Shown here: positions 33,675 through 44,231 of the stretch, piece by piece | Position numbering within the stretch: position 1 is the first letter of the stretch | Layout: each line of letters begins with the position of its first letter | Source of the DNA: Cristatella mucedo | Taxonomy: Eukaryota > Bryozoa > Phylactolaemata > Cristatellidae | Length of the DNA: 64,000 nt | Direction: 5' to 3' | NCBI GenBank assembly: GCA_009760855.2 | Contig: WPIO01000008.1 | Location: 4,787,001 to 4,851,000, forward strand | Notes under the pieces: generated by a model | Databases searched by the model: none | Seen by the model: the letters and a program-made list of their open reading frames with translations, nothing else | What the model was told of the DNA's origin: nothing | Made by a program: the position numbers and the translations under genes

Positions 33675-34310
33675 TTACAATACATTTTTATATTTTATCC
33701 CATCAACGCAATATATTGCACATTGTGTGCTGAAATGTTTTTCTCCGTGCTTCCAGAAATAATCTTCATATTCCTGTTCATTTTCTTTTATACCAGTGGC
33801 TCTCCTTGGGACTTTTTCATTCACTATCATTGCGACCAGAGCCAAATTCCACAGTGACTTGGTTTTATTCAGAAAATGCAGCGCCTCTAGTGTTCTGGGT
33901 TGCAAACTACGTCGGTAAGGATAAAACACTCGCTTTGCCACTGAGAAACGTCTCTCCACCTAATTTTATATTAGAAGCAAGAGGAGGGTGTTGATGCAGT
34001 TGCGGCATGCTTTCTTCTCGTCAACATGTTGTCGCTTGAGTGCTCGCTCAGTAACTCAGACAATTGAGCATCACCTTCTGCCGCGTTTTCCGCGCCCTGA
34101 GATATAGGCAGCAACAATTGTTCAACAACATTTTTTTTGTACGAACCGTCAGAGTGTTCTCCTGGTCGGTTTGTATCTTGACGATGGCCGTTTCCGAGTC
34201 TTTACTGTGGATGAAATCTGCATTATTGCTAACATAGGGATGGAAGGCAACTTCTTTGCATGACTCAACGATCGATTGGAATAAAATAACCAATTTTTTC
34301 ATGGAAATGT
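33675..34310 (-). pseudogene. Remnant of a second hAT transposase (C-terminus)
   Basis: The reverse-strand frame 33959-33675 reads VERRFSVAKRVF, then RRSLQPRTLEALHFLN and KSLWNL. This is the pattern of the hAT C-terminal dimerisation region. Upstream on the same strand (34302-33965) are acidic and Ser-rich stretches compatible with the preceding part, broken by stops near 33965 and a frame change. No terminal repeats were found. It is a different family from the element at 44232-46935. Confidence 0.55.
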
Positions 34311-34535
34311 CACGTCGTTGCAGGGTTATACTAACAGATTTGAAATCGATAAATGCTTGCTTGCGATCCCGAATGTTTCTCTTCTGCCCAGCTGTGAGAA
34401 TAGAATAAGGTCGAAGTGAATGTCTTTTACAGAAAAAGTGCTGGACTCGAGTGCTGAGCCATACATGAAGCGCCTGAATAGATATACGTAAATATATATG
34501 TATTTGTTACGTATGTATAAATGAATTAAATTACG

Positions 34536-34622
34536 GACATTCCCCTCCTGGACGATCCCCCTGACACTCCTCGCGGACATTTCCTCCCGGACATTTCCTC
34601 CCTGCAGTATGACATTCCCCCG
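34536..34622. repeat. Imperfect GGACATTTCCTCC tandem repeat
   Basis: Units of 14-18 bases of the form GGACATTCCCC or GGACATTTCCTCC repeat about five times with variation. The repeat directly adjoins the telomere-like island. Confidence 0.7.
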
Positions 34623-34625
34623 GTA

Positions 34626-34812
34626 TATTGTTTAAGGTTAGGTGTTTACGGTTTAGTGTTTTAGGGTTTAGGGTTTTATAGGGCTTAGGGTTTACAATTT
34701 AGGGTTTAGGGTTATTAGGGCTTAGCGTTTGTTGTTTTAGGGTTTAGGGTTAAGAGTGTAAGGTTTTAGGGTTTTGTGTTTAGGTTTTAGGGTTTAGGTT
34801 CTAGGGTTTAGA
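34626..34812. repeat. Degenerate telomere-like (TTTAGGG)n island
   Basis: About 185 bases consist mainly of TTTAGGG and TTAGGG units mixed with decayed variants (GGTTAGG, TTTTAGGG, TATAGGGCTTAGGG). It is an old interstitial array, far from a chromosome end as far as this window shows. Confidence 0.75.
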
Positions 34813-34849
34813 GCGGACTGAGCCTCCGCCGCCTAAATTCATACTTGCT

Positions 34850-36070
34850 CGTATTCCGCGCTTTAATTAGTGTGTATTAGGGCGTAACTAGATCACTTGA
34901 GGTCAAGTTATACTGTGTAGACTTCTGAAGGCTTAGCGCTTATTTTCAGAAACGCTCGGCACGCTGTAGCGCACGCCCACTTTGACGGGTACGAGCACGT
35001 GCCTGGCCTTCGAACCAGGTCAACTCTGGCGGGTCGGGGATTTGGCAAAAAAAAGCTGAGACGATGAGCAGCCCAGTTCTAACTTTACCTGCGTTCAGCC
35101 TCAGGTTAACCAACGGCCTAAAGAAATAGGATTCAGAAGTTGCTGCGATCTATTTATCGCTGTATGCCCTGTTGAAGCAGCGATGGCCACAAAGGTGCAG
35201 ACTGCAGCTCTGAGTGCTACATGAAACTCAGGAAAGAAGGCCGGAGCTCGGCAGCAGTGCTAGCACCTAGAAATGCTCCTAGGATCCCTAGAAAGCTTGT
35301 TTAGAACCCGGGTGAACCTCAGTCTATCAGCCGTCGGCGCAGCAATCCGATCGTGCAGTGAACAGCTCGATGTCGACTCGAGCGAACGCCCCTACAGTTG
35401 CCAATATTTCTTGAGTAGTATATCGCTTGGTGTTCTGCTGCAGCATTGTGTAAGCCGTGCATTTTGTGCGATTCCACTAGGCCGTATTTTCCCTAAGCTT
35501 TAGAAGTGTGATTGTCTCTGCTGAATGCCTAGGCACGAGCACAAAAAAGAACTTGGACTAAAAGTTGCTACCGAGGTAGCCCTTATTCTTAGCTTGGTAA
35601 TGCGATTCACCAGGCAACGTTGGTCGTGTTCTGAAGCCGCATTTTTTAGGTAGGGTACGCCAGTTCACATTCACCGGTGATTGACTGTGAGGGTCAGCTG
35701 ACGTAACTGGGGTTGGATGTCCGTACAATGAAGATTTATGCAAAGAGTAAATTGGTTGTCTCATCTTACACCTTGCTTAGTCATTTATTAAGAAAGTAGC
35801 CACTAGCCAAAGCGTTGGGTTAACATAGTCGCTGCAGTACTTAAAAGGACTTATGCTGCTTGTTTTCGACAGTTATTTTTGAAAAGTTATTTTTGACAGT
35901 TGTTTTTGAAAGTCATATGTGGTTTTAGTGTATTTGGTGAAAGAAAATGCATGCATTAAACGTGCAATTCAGAGTAAAACTGATGGCCCGCTGAATGATT
36001 TGTTGAGCAGTCGTAGAATGATAGATGAGCACTTGTAGCCTTCGATTAGAAATCGAAGCGACAGTGCCAT
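34850..36070 (-). other. Downstream backbone of P6, reverse orientation
   Basis: The modules that follow the + strand genes appear here reversed: the CACAAAGGTGCAGACTGCAGC area (35190), the CAGAGGCAATCACACTTC area (reverse of 35505-35525) and the GACAACCAATTTACTCTTTG area (reverse of 35740-35762). No gene. Confidence 0.5.
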
Positions 36071-36076
36071 CGTAGA

Positions 36077-36834
36077 CTAGCCTAGGTTGACCACCCACTT
36101 GCAGATGTCAAGGAGCAAGTCTGGGTGGTTCTTGATGTGGTCCACAATGCCATCAAACGAAATAAGAAATCTATTCAACACGGAGTTTTCGGCAACAAAA
36201 ATATCCGTTTGAGTCGGGAACGTTGATAAACGCCTGCAAAGAATAAACAAAGATGATCGCATGCTCTTGCCATAAAGCTTCTAATCCCTATAATGCATAA
36301 CTTACTTGCACATTAAGAAATCATTGTCGTTTATTACTTAACAATTGAAGTTTAACACGTTATCTATAGCATGTAAACGCTTCGACACGTCAATAGTTCA
36401 ATACTGACCGATTAAGTCCATGGCCTCCACCACGTCTCGTGCCAATTATGACGACACTGATGCCATCTACAATGCACATGACAGCATCAGATAATGCTTC
36501 ACATCCCGTCGCGTGCCTTTTTCAGTTAGAAGGTTGATTTCAGGCACAGCATTCTATGCTAAGAGGTTGTAGACTTGGCATATAGAAACCAGATAGCCAG
36601 TTTTGTGTTCGAGTTTAACTTTGACCCTGATACTGCAAGCATTTTATACAACCACGTCGTCGACGTGTGATGCTTTATGACAGCTGGCTCATTGTGAGTG
36701 CTTCTTTTTGAGGCTACTATCTAGTCAGCCTCTTTTCGTTTCCACACAAGCTGCGTCGCTTACAGTTGCTCACATACCTGTGCTAAAATAGCCGAGAGTA
36801 GGATAGCAGCAGCTGTGCAAACGATGAACTTCAT
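36077..36834 (-). pseudogene. P6: peptide gene copy, reverse strand, broken
   Basis: The signal peptide exon (36834-36778) is intact (MKFIVCTAAAILLSAILAQ) with donor GTATGTG. The propeptide exon (36466-36409) has an in-frame TAA after six codons. The last exon keeps the best-conserved tail (HPDLLLDICKWVVNLG, stop at 36079-36077), but its acceptor has decayed from GCAG to GCCG near 36190. The basic site is NR. The leader-exon donor (AAAG|GTACA) is still visible at 36980/36979. The TATA context is weak and AATAAA is lost. Confidence 0.75.
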
Positions 36835-37029
36835 TCTCTAATGATTTGATACTGTGCAGTGGTCCTTAAATAAAATGCCGGAAAATAATGGCCGTGCCGG
36901 AAATCTAGCATAGTTCGGGCTTAGCAAAGTACTTGATATATCAGGCAGCGTTTGACATAAAACAGCTTCGCTTTTGTACCTTTAATGAAAAGTATGTTTA
37001 CGGCACCGTTTATTCAAGCCTGTCTTAGA

Positions 37030-40000
37030 TATAACGCGATTCGTTGTCACAGCAATGAGTGTGGGAGCCGAAAGATTGGAACAAGGAACACCGTTGCAAT
37101 CGCTTCGTACAAAAGTATTTGAGGTTAGTAAAAGCGTGGGGATATCCTGACAGTTCGAGTAGCTGTGCTAGGGTTGAGCAGTATATCTGCTCTTCATGCT
37201 TTTTTGCATCATGCAAGAGGGAGGGATATCGGCAATCAGTCTACGTAACGGGATTGCACTTTGCTTATGTTCTATTGCAGTACACATTCAGGATTGGAGT
37301 CTTCGATTCGCCAGAACGTTGTCGGAGTAATAGATCTGGTCGATCTTGGACATACTGTTTCCCTGCTAGCTACGTACCTAGGATAACTACCCTCGTTAGA
37401 TGCACCGTGCTACCCAGAGTATATTGCTACCTAGCCTGGCCGTACGTTTTTATAGCGACCACTGGGACTGCTACACAATATCACCCCAGAGGCATCAGCG
37501 ACGTATGCCATCGTTTGCTGTTCGTGCTAATCCAGCACGTGCTTATATCTGCTCAGTAGATGCAGCTGAAACTTCATTTGATGAAACACATTTTGACTTG
37601 CGACTCTTCCACACTTAACAGTGCACATGTCGGCTCATTTGCTTAGTATTGGGTCTCAACAGCCATGTGTAGCGACTGCCTTGATGCTGCTTCAATTTCT
37701 TAGGCAGCTTCCTAATCAGAGTTACAGTTTCTCCGGCGTGCTAATGCTGTATTAGCTGACCATGATACTACAGTGCACGTAATTGAACCGCAATAAAAAG
37801 TCGTGCTGTAGTAGGGGCCAAAGCTCTATTACTTAAATGCTGTTCTCTTGAGGTGCAAATAAAGTATTGTCGTCACTGAGAGTACGATTACGACATTCTT
37901 GGCCCTAGGTCTTAGCCGCCTAAGGAAAAGAAGCTAGATCTTTCCGACCCGAGTCGTAAGTTCATGACCAGCCATGGAAGATTGTTCTGCTTTCACTGCT
38001 AGTGGCGGTGATAACCGATAAGGCTCTCTTGAGGCTACATAACGGAGGCGGTATATTGACCACAAGTTTAAGCTTTGCAAATATAGCTAGCGTTAGCTTG
38101 GATGGTTTAACAGGTATTCGTTAGATTGCTAAGGCGACGCTTTTTTTCATTTGAAAGCTGACATGCAGGTGAACTGACTAGTAACGGCTTGGATAGCTGA
38201 TCGCTAAAAAACCTTGTTAGCTTAGCTTCCGTGTAATCTGATTGAAAATGTTCGCACATCGGTACGTGTTCACGTGCAAATGTCAACGTCCGATATACTT
38301 GGTATAGACTTCGACTTGCAGCTGATGCACACTTACCTGTGCTCGACTCGGCTAGTTGCCTTAGTATAGGGTCTCAATAACCGTTGGCACCGACTGCCTT
38401 GATGCTCCTCCACCTTCTTAGGCAAGAGTTTCTCTCGATCGTTGATGCTGCCTTCCCTTGCGACGATATTTCGCCGCACTTAACTAAACCACGATGAAGA
38501 CTTTAGTTGTAGTAGGGTGCCAAAGCACTAATGCTTGAATACTGTTCTCTATAGGTGCGAGTTTAAAGAACTACAAGTCCTAACGTTGGCCAAGGTGCTA
38601 GTACGATCTTCTAGGCCCTAGGTCTTAGCCGTCTAATGGAGAGAAACTTTTTCTTTACGAAGCTATCACCAGAGTGCTGTTCTATTGAGATGCGAGTTGC
38701 AAAACAAAAAGTCGTTGCTAGGAGTGTTGCTACACTCTTCTTGGCCCTAGGTCTTAGCCGCCTAAGGAAAAGGAGATTGCTCTTTACGTCCCGAGTCGTG
38801 AGTTCGTGACCAGCCATGGACGATCGTTCCCTCTTTTCGCCGCAAGCGGCGGTGATAGCTGATAAGGCTCTTGTGCCGCTACATTGCGAAGGCAGTTGAA
38901 TGACCTTACGTTTAAACTTAGCGATGACGGCTAGCGTTAGCTTGAATGGTTTAACTGCTATTCTTTGGATTGCTTAGGCGACGCTTTGGCTTTTAAAAGC
39001 TGACATGCATTTCAACTGACTGTTAACGCCTCTGATAGCTAATTGCAAGTGCTACGTTATCAGCTTAGTTTCCGTGCACTCTGATGAATAATGTTAGTTT
39101 GTCTATACGCGATTGGATTCAAATTTTGACATCTAATATACTTGGTATAGCAGAATATGCTTTTATGAATTAAGTGAGCAGTATTGTATTTTCACAGTAA
39201 AGACTTCGGAGACTTTGTTTCCGACGTGAAGAATTCATAAACTCATCGCTGTATTTGTCAATATTGTTATAAATCCAATCCAACACGGAGCCATAATTTT
39301 TAAAAATAACATAAAGTACAGCTGTAGTGAACTATTAGTGTTTGGATGAGCGTATTCTCGATTATATGCGTCTCCGAAGCCAGTTTACTCTTCCTTAAAT
39401 GCGACGTTTTTATCAACATCAAACCAGTAATCCCAATTTGTCGATGGCTATTAATAGTTAAAAATACTACGGCAACTTAATACGGACCGGTCGCGTCAAA
39501 GGCCGATGCACAAAGTGATCAAGTCAAATAAACCTCTGTAATCCTAAGCTGGAACAATAAGACCAGTGATGTTAAAGGAAAAATTGTGGTTCGTTAAATG
39601 TCAAATTTCAATGGCTAAAGCAATGAGGCGGCGTGACTGTACTGACGCAATTTTAGGCATTCCATGGTATTTATTTCAGGCACTTTCAAAAATCGAATGA
39701 TGAAATGCTAGCAGTTTACCTTTGATTGGAAGCTATGCAATCTGCTGTGAGATGAATATTGTTAGTGTCCTCACCGTATCGGGCCCACAGAATGCCGGGT
39801 TATCAAATTGAAAGCAGATCACACGTCCTGCAACGTTGGTAATCAATCACAAGGACTCTTAACTGAAAAATGTTGTCAGCCATTGGCGTTATTACGAACG
39901 CAACTTTGAGGCTTCTTCGAAACTCTTAACCGTTTGGTGAAAATTGACGTTCAACTAGTCGAAGGTGTCCAGATTTGTGTACATAAGTGGTGTACCTTTA

Positions 40001-40540
40001 TGCTAACATTAAGTGTAGTTTTTCGTAGTAAGTCAGATCACAACCATGAAAGCCGAGAAAGAAAACGCGGAATTCAATCCAAGGTCCATTGACGTACCAA
40101 ACCGGGCATGCATAAAGGAACATATCTCACAGTTTCTGCTGCTATTTCAACGTTAAATTGCTCTTGCCATTGAGACTTCCTTCAAAAGGTGTAAAAAATT
40201 ATTACTGAATTTTAACATTCCATGCTATCAAATAGCTCGCTGAGGAAAGAGTTGATGGCACTGCATATTTGCTGTCGGTGTGTAACTTAGAGGCCTAATT
40301 GATGCCTGAAATACTGCCTGTTTGCTCAGTAGCTAACAATGCTCAAGTTATGTCTGTTACTTCGCTCTCGATGACTGCCGTCTTAGCCAATGGTAGTTGT
40401 CATTGAAAGCAGTGCCTGTACTCGAGGTCATGAATCTACAGCTTCACTATGTGTCTCATGGTTCATGTTTAATATGGAAGACTTATTTTACATGACTATT
40501 TTGGTTCACATATCCTTCGAAGTAAGGTAAAATCTTATAG
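37030..40540 (-). other. Upstream backbone of P6 with a local tandem duplication
   Basis: This is reverse-oriented backbone. The stretch 37620-38330 is followed by a second version at 38330-39060. Both contain GTATAGGGTCTCAATA or similar, a TGTAGTAGGG stretch, an ACTGTTCTCT-type stretch, and GGCCCTAGGTCTTAGCCG. The last string occurs at 37900, 38616 and 38741. The hAT element M is absent here (empty sites 37831-37838 and 38533-38540). The forward frame 37059-37559 (166 codons) is antisense to backbone and I do not believe it. Confidence 0.5.
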
Positions 40541-40544
40541 ACAA

Positions 40545-41257
40545 CTTGAATGACATCGACGCCTTTTATTAACATCCATGCCCAAGGAAGCCATATCCAA
40601 GTTGAATTCCTTGACAAGGTCGAACCGACCTAGAAACCTGTGGCCATGTTTGAATCATTGCTTTGATATGTGACTTAAATTAGCGAATTTCCTTAAGGTG
40701 CAAACTTGCGAACTCCTAAGTATTTGTAATATGTAGCAGAGCCAGAACAGCGTCAAAAGAGCATTAGAAACTCTCGTAGGAGAAACATGGAGCTGGCCGC
40801 TCGTTAAATCTACGCCCTCTCCCAACCGCTGCCGAAAACGAAATTGTGTTCCTTTTTGGCTCAATCGGCTGCCATTGAGGTTTTTTTAAATGAGTAATAT
40901 TATTTCATCCTATTGTTTATATCTTTTGAATGTTTTCCCCGCGTATAAATGCTTGAAGTATCGCTCCCCTATATTTAAATCACGGCACTAAGTTTGTTTA
41001 TTACGAAGCTCATAAAGTTGAGTAGTGCCTGACCGACAAGCGACGAGCGCTCTTACTCACATACGCCTCACCGCAATAAGCAGCACTTCTCTTCGTGGCC
41101 GAAGAAAATCTCCCCTGCTTTTCGAAACAAGTGTAAATTCGAACAGTACTTTAGGTAACACTGCTATTAAGCTTGTTTATAGACCGTACTGATGATGGAT
41201 TGAAGACCTGTGACTGCTCGTTCAGCGTGTCGTAAGGTTTCTCCTCGAATGGTCAGT
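40545..41257 (-). other. Reverse-oriented backbone module (as 31960-32965)
   Basis: Base-level similarity to 31960-32760 is evident, beginning with CGAAGTAAGGTAAAATCTTATAGACA and GACGCCTTTTATTAACATC. No coding frame is conserved. Confidence 0.45.
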
Positions 41258-42374
41258 TAATAATAATAATAATTCACTTGATAAAGCGCCCTCAGAGAAC
41301 TTAATCTCTCTCTAGGCGCTTGACATTTGCTGCAAAGGGAAATGCAATTGAATGGTAAGTAAAATCATGCTTGAAAAACAAGCGAAATGAATATTATGGT
41401 TTGGGGTGACATGCACAGGGTCAGCATGCAAATGTGGTTAGTGGCAGCATGCACAGTGTCAGCACGCATAAGCACATCAAGGACGAATCACAGGAACCCA
41501 CTAAATGTTGTCCTAAATAAGTGTGTTTTTTGGTTCCTTTTAAATGTGGTCAGGTCAGGGATGTTCTGACACAGGTCGGGAGGGAGTTCCAGGCTTTCGG
41601 AGCATACGAACTAAATGCACGGTCTCCAAAGGATTTAAGGTTTGTAAGAGGTATTTCTAGACTGTTGGATTCCGAAAAGCGGGTGGTAAGATTCTTGGCC
41701 TGATGGGGTAGTATAGCTGACAGATAGGCAGGAGCCATAGAATGAAGGGACCTAAAAGTGAGCGACAAAACCTTGAAGTCAATCCGTTGCTTGACTGGTA
41801 GCCAGTGCAGGTTGGCGAGAAGTGGAGTAATGTGGCAACTGCGACGCTCACATCAGACAAGTCTAGCTGCCGAGTTTTGCACCAGCTGCAATCGCCTGAT
41901 TGCACATGCTGGTAGGCCAGTAAGCAGTGAGTTTCAGAAGTCGAGACGAGATGTCACGAATGCATGGACCAACTTGGACGTGGTATCTTTATCTAAACAA
42001 GCCCGAATCTTAGCTATGTTATGAAGCTGAAAATAGGCGGATTTGACTGTGGAGCTAATATGGTCGTCTAACGAGAGGTTGCTTTGGAATGTGACACCTA
42101 GATTTCGAGCTGATTCAACTGGAGATATGCTGGCAGAGCCAATTTTGAGAGTCAGCCTTTCCAATCTCTGGATCACACTGGGTTTGCCCAAAACTAGTAA
42201 GTTAGTTTTATCATCATTAAGTTTTAGAAAATTTGCTGCCATCCATGTGCGGATGTCATTAATGCATGCAGCTAGTGAGTTGAGAGAATTTGAGGTGCTC
42301 GAAGACTGGGAGGGATCGAAGCAAGGTACAACTGAGTGTCATCCGCATAGAAGTGAAAGCCTAGATTGTGCTCA
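41258..42374 (-). mobile_element. LINE-1 copy B, 5'-truncated
   Basis: The reverse strand reads from the end of the RT domain (WMAANFLKLNDDKTNLLVLG, 42242 downward) through SLDDHISSTVKSAYFQLHNI to the C-terminal APKAWNSLPTC region. The 3' end is the GCGCC..GGCGC stem with an (ATT)n tail at 41258-41273. Several frameshifts break it. It lies inside the backbone module that is uninterrupted at 32740-32780. Confidence 0.85.
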
Positions 42375-42599
42375 GTCAATCAAACTAGCAATGTTCTTAC
42401 ACTAGTTTGGCTTTATTCCGTCTTAATATTTTCTGTTCTGGTTCGGCTCAGTCGTTAAGGTTCTCTTCCCGATCAAAGTCGAGTAGCATATATTTGTATA
42501 CAGCCTAAGTGGTAGGCTCGAGCACCGAGTCATAGTAGTGAAGCGCCTGATTGGAAATTAGGTTCCTTGTTGGAGCTATGTAGATTTAAATATATTTAA

Positions 42600-44130
42600 A
42601 TAGACATATATATATATAGATATATATATATTGCATCGGTAGATTCTAAATTTATAAATTAGGACTCATTTGAGACATCGTGCATTTCATGGAACTATGA
42701 ATAGAAATAACTCCCTATATAAATGAACACGAACTTGCTAATATATTTCTAAATTACTGCCTTCTACCCGCTTTGTAACTGATCAAGGATACTCCTGTTG
42801 AATCTAAATTAGCAGGAACACCACGTCCTAAATTTATCTCTACGTTTAGTAGGTAATGTAACTCATGCCTATCCAATCTTCATCTTTTTGCAACGCATCC
42901 CGCAATGCCATAACAATTACGAAATATCAAATGTAGGCCACAGTGAAGGCGTGATTCTCTGATTAATCAGTTACCCCTACAGATTCTTGCTGTAAAATTT
43001 GACCAGGAAAAGCTCGTACAGCGTACTGTAAAATTCGATCGTGTTACTGGAGTGCAAGTGGAAAGATGCAAACTCTTTAGCTAAACTAGGGCTGGGCCAT
43101 CAGACCGCATCGTCCAAACGGCGCGTTGAGGATTTTGAAATCAAGGCTAAGGTGATGAGCGGTATAGACTCAACGATACCCAAGTTCAGCCAATAATTAA
43201 CTAAGGGCCAAAAGAAATAGGATGCCGAAGTTTCTACTAATTAATTTATGCGTGTTTAACGCAGCTAAGACCACAAAATTGCAGCGTGCAGCCTCCGAGT
43301 GCTACGTGCAGGCTTAGGGCTGAAGTGTCGGAGCTTGGCAGCGACCTCGACGACGGGCTCCTCGAGAGTCTTACAAGCTGCCTGAGGAGCCGCGCTCTCT
43401 CTCTCTCTCTCTCTCTCTGATGCCTAGCCCGCCTGGCGTCAGTGCTGTCATCTTTGTCTCACAGCCAGCAGCTCCACACCGAATCGTACTAAACGCTGCT
43501 AATTCGGCGCTACTCTGCATGCAGTCTATGGCTTGCTATTCTGCTGCAGTATTCAATGAGCCTAGCAGTGTGCGAGATAACATTAAGCCGCACATTGACT
43601 AAGCTATAGAAAGTGCGATTGCATCAGTTCAATGCATAGGCAATAGTGCAAAAAGAAACATGGACTGGAAATCGTACGGAGGTAGCCCTTGTTCGTGGCT
43701 TGGTAAAGCGATGCACCAGTACGAGGCTGCTCGTGCTCTCAGGTCGCATTCAATAGGTATATTAGCCCTATCCTCATTCATCGGCGAATGACTGTATGAG
43801 TCAGATAGTGCGGCGGCAGTTAGAGGTCCGTAGGAAGAAGCTGTGGGCAAATAGTTAATTTGTAGTCACGTCTTACACTTTATATATTCATTCATTATGG
43901 AAGTGGTCGCGAGCATAAGCATGAGGAATCAGCTGGAGTCAAAAGTGCTTAAGCCGCTTGTGGTTGACCCTGACTTGTGATTTTACTGTAATGAAAACAA
44001 GGAAGATGTGTGTGGTGAGCATGCAACTCAGAGTCAATCCTATGATATGCTCAACGATTTATTGTGCAGTCGGACATCAAGAGACGTACACTTTTAGCTG
44101 CCGACAAGCAATGAAATATGACAATGTAAT
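42600..44130 (-). other. Downstream backbone of P7, with short microsatellites
   Basis: An AT-rich run (42603-42632) and a (CT)n run (43395-43418) interrupt reverse-oriented backbone. Recognisable modules are the GCAGCGTGCAGCCTCCGAGTGC area (43281) and the TCAGTGCTGTCATCTTTGTC area (43438, the reverse of 2659-2684). No gene. Confidence 0.5.
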
Positions 44131-44231
44131 AATTCACTAGCCTCGATTATTAACCCCTTTGCAGACTGCCATATATGTGCCCAGGGTATTTTGAACATAT
44201 TGATATACAAGTTGCAGTGGGCTATTTAAAT

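Noticed and set aside
37059-37559. A 166-codon forward frame, the longest of its kind in the backbone
   Set aside because: It is antisense to the upstream region of P6. The matching stretches in the other segments (for example 12204-11605 reversed) are split by stops and frameshifts, and there is no recognisable domain.
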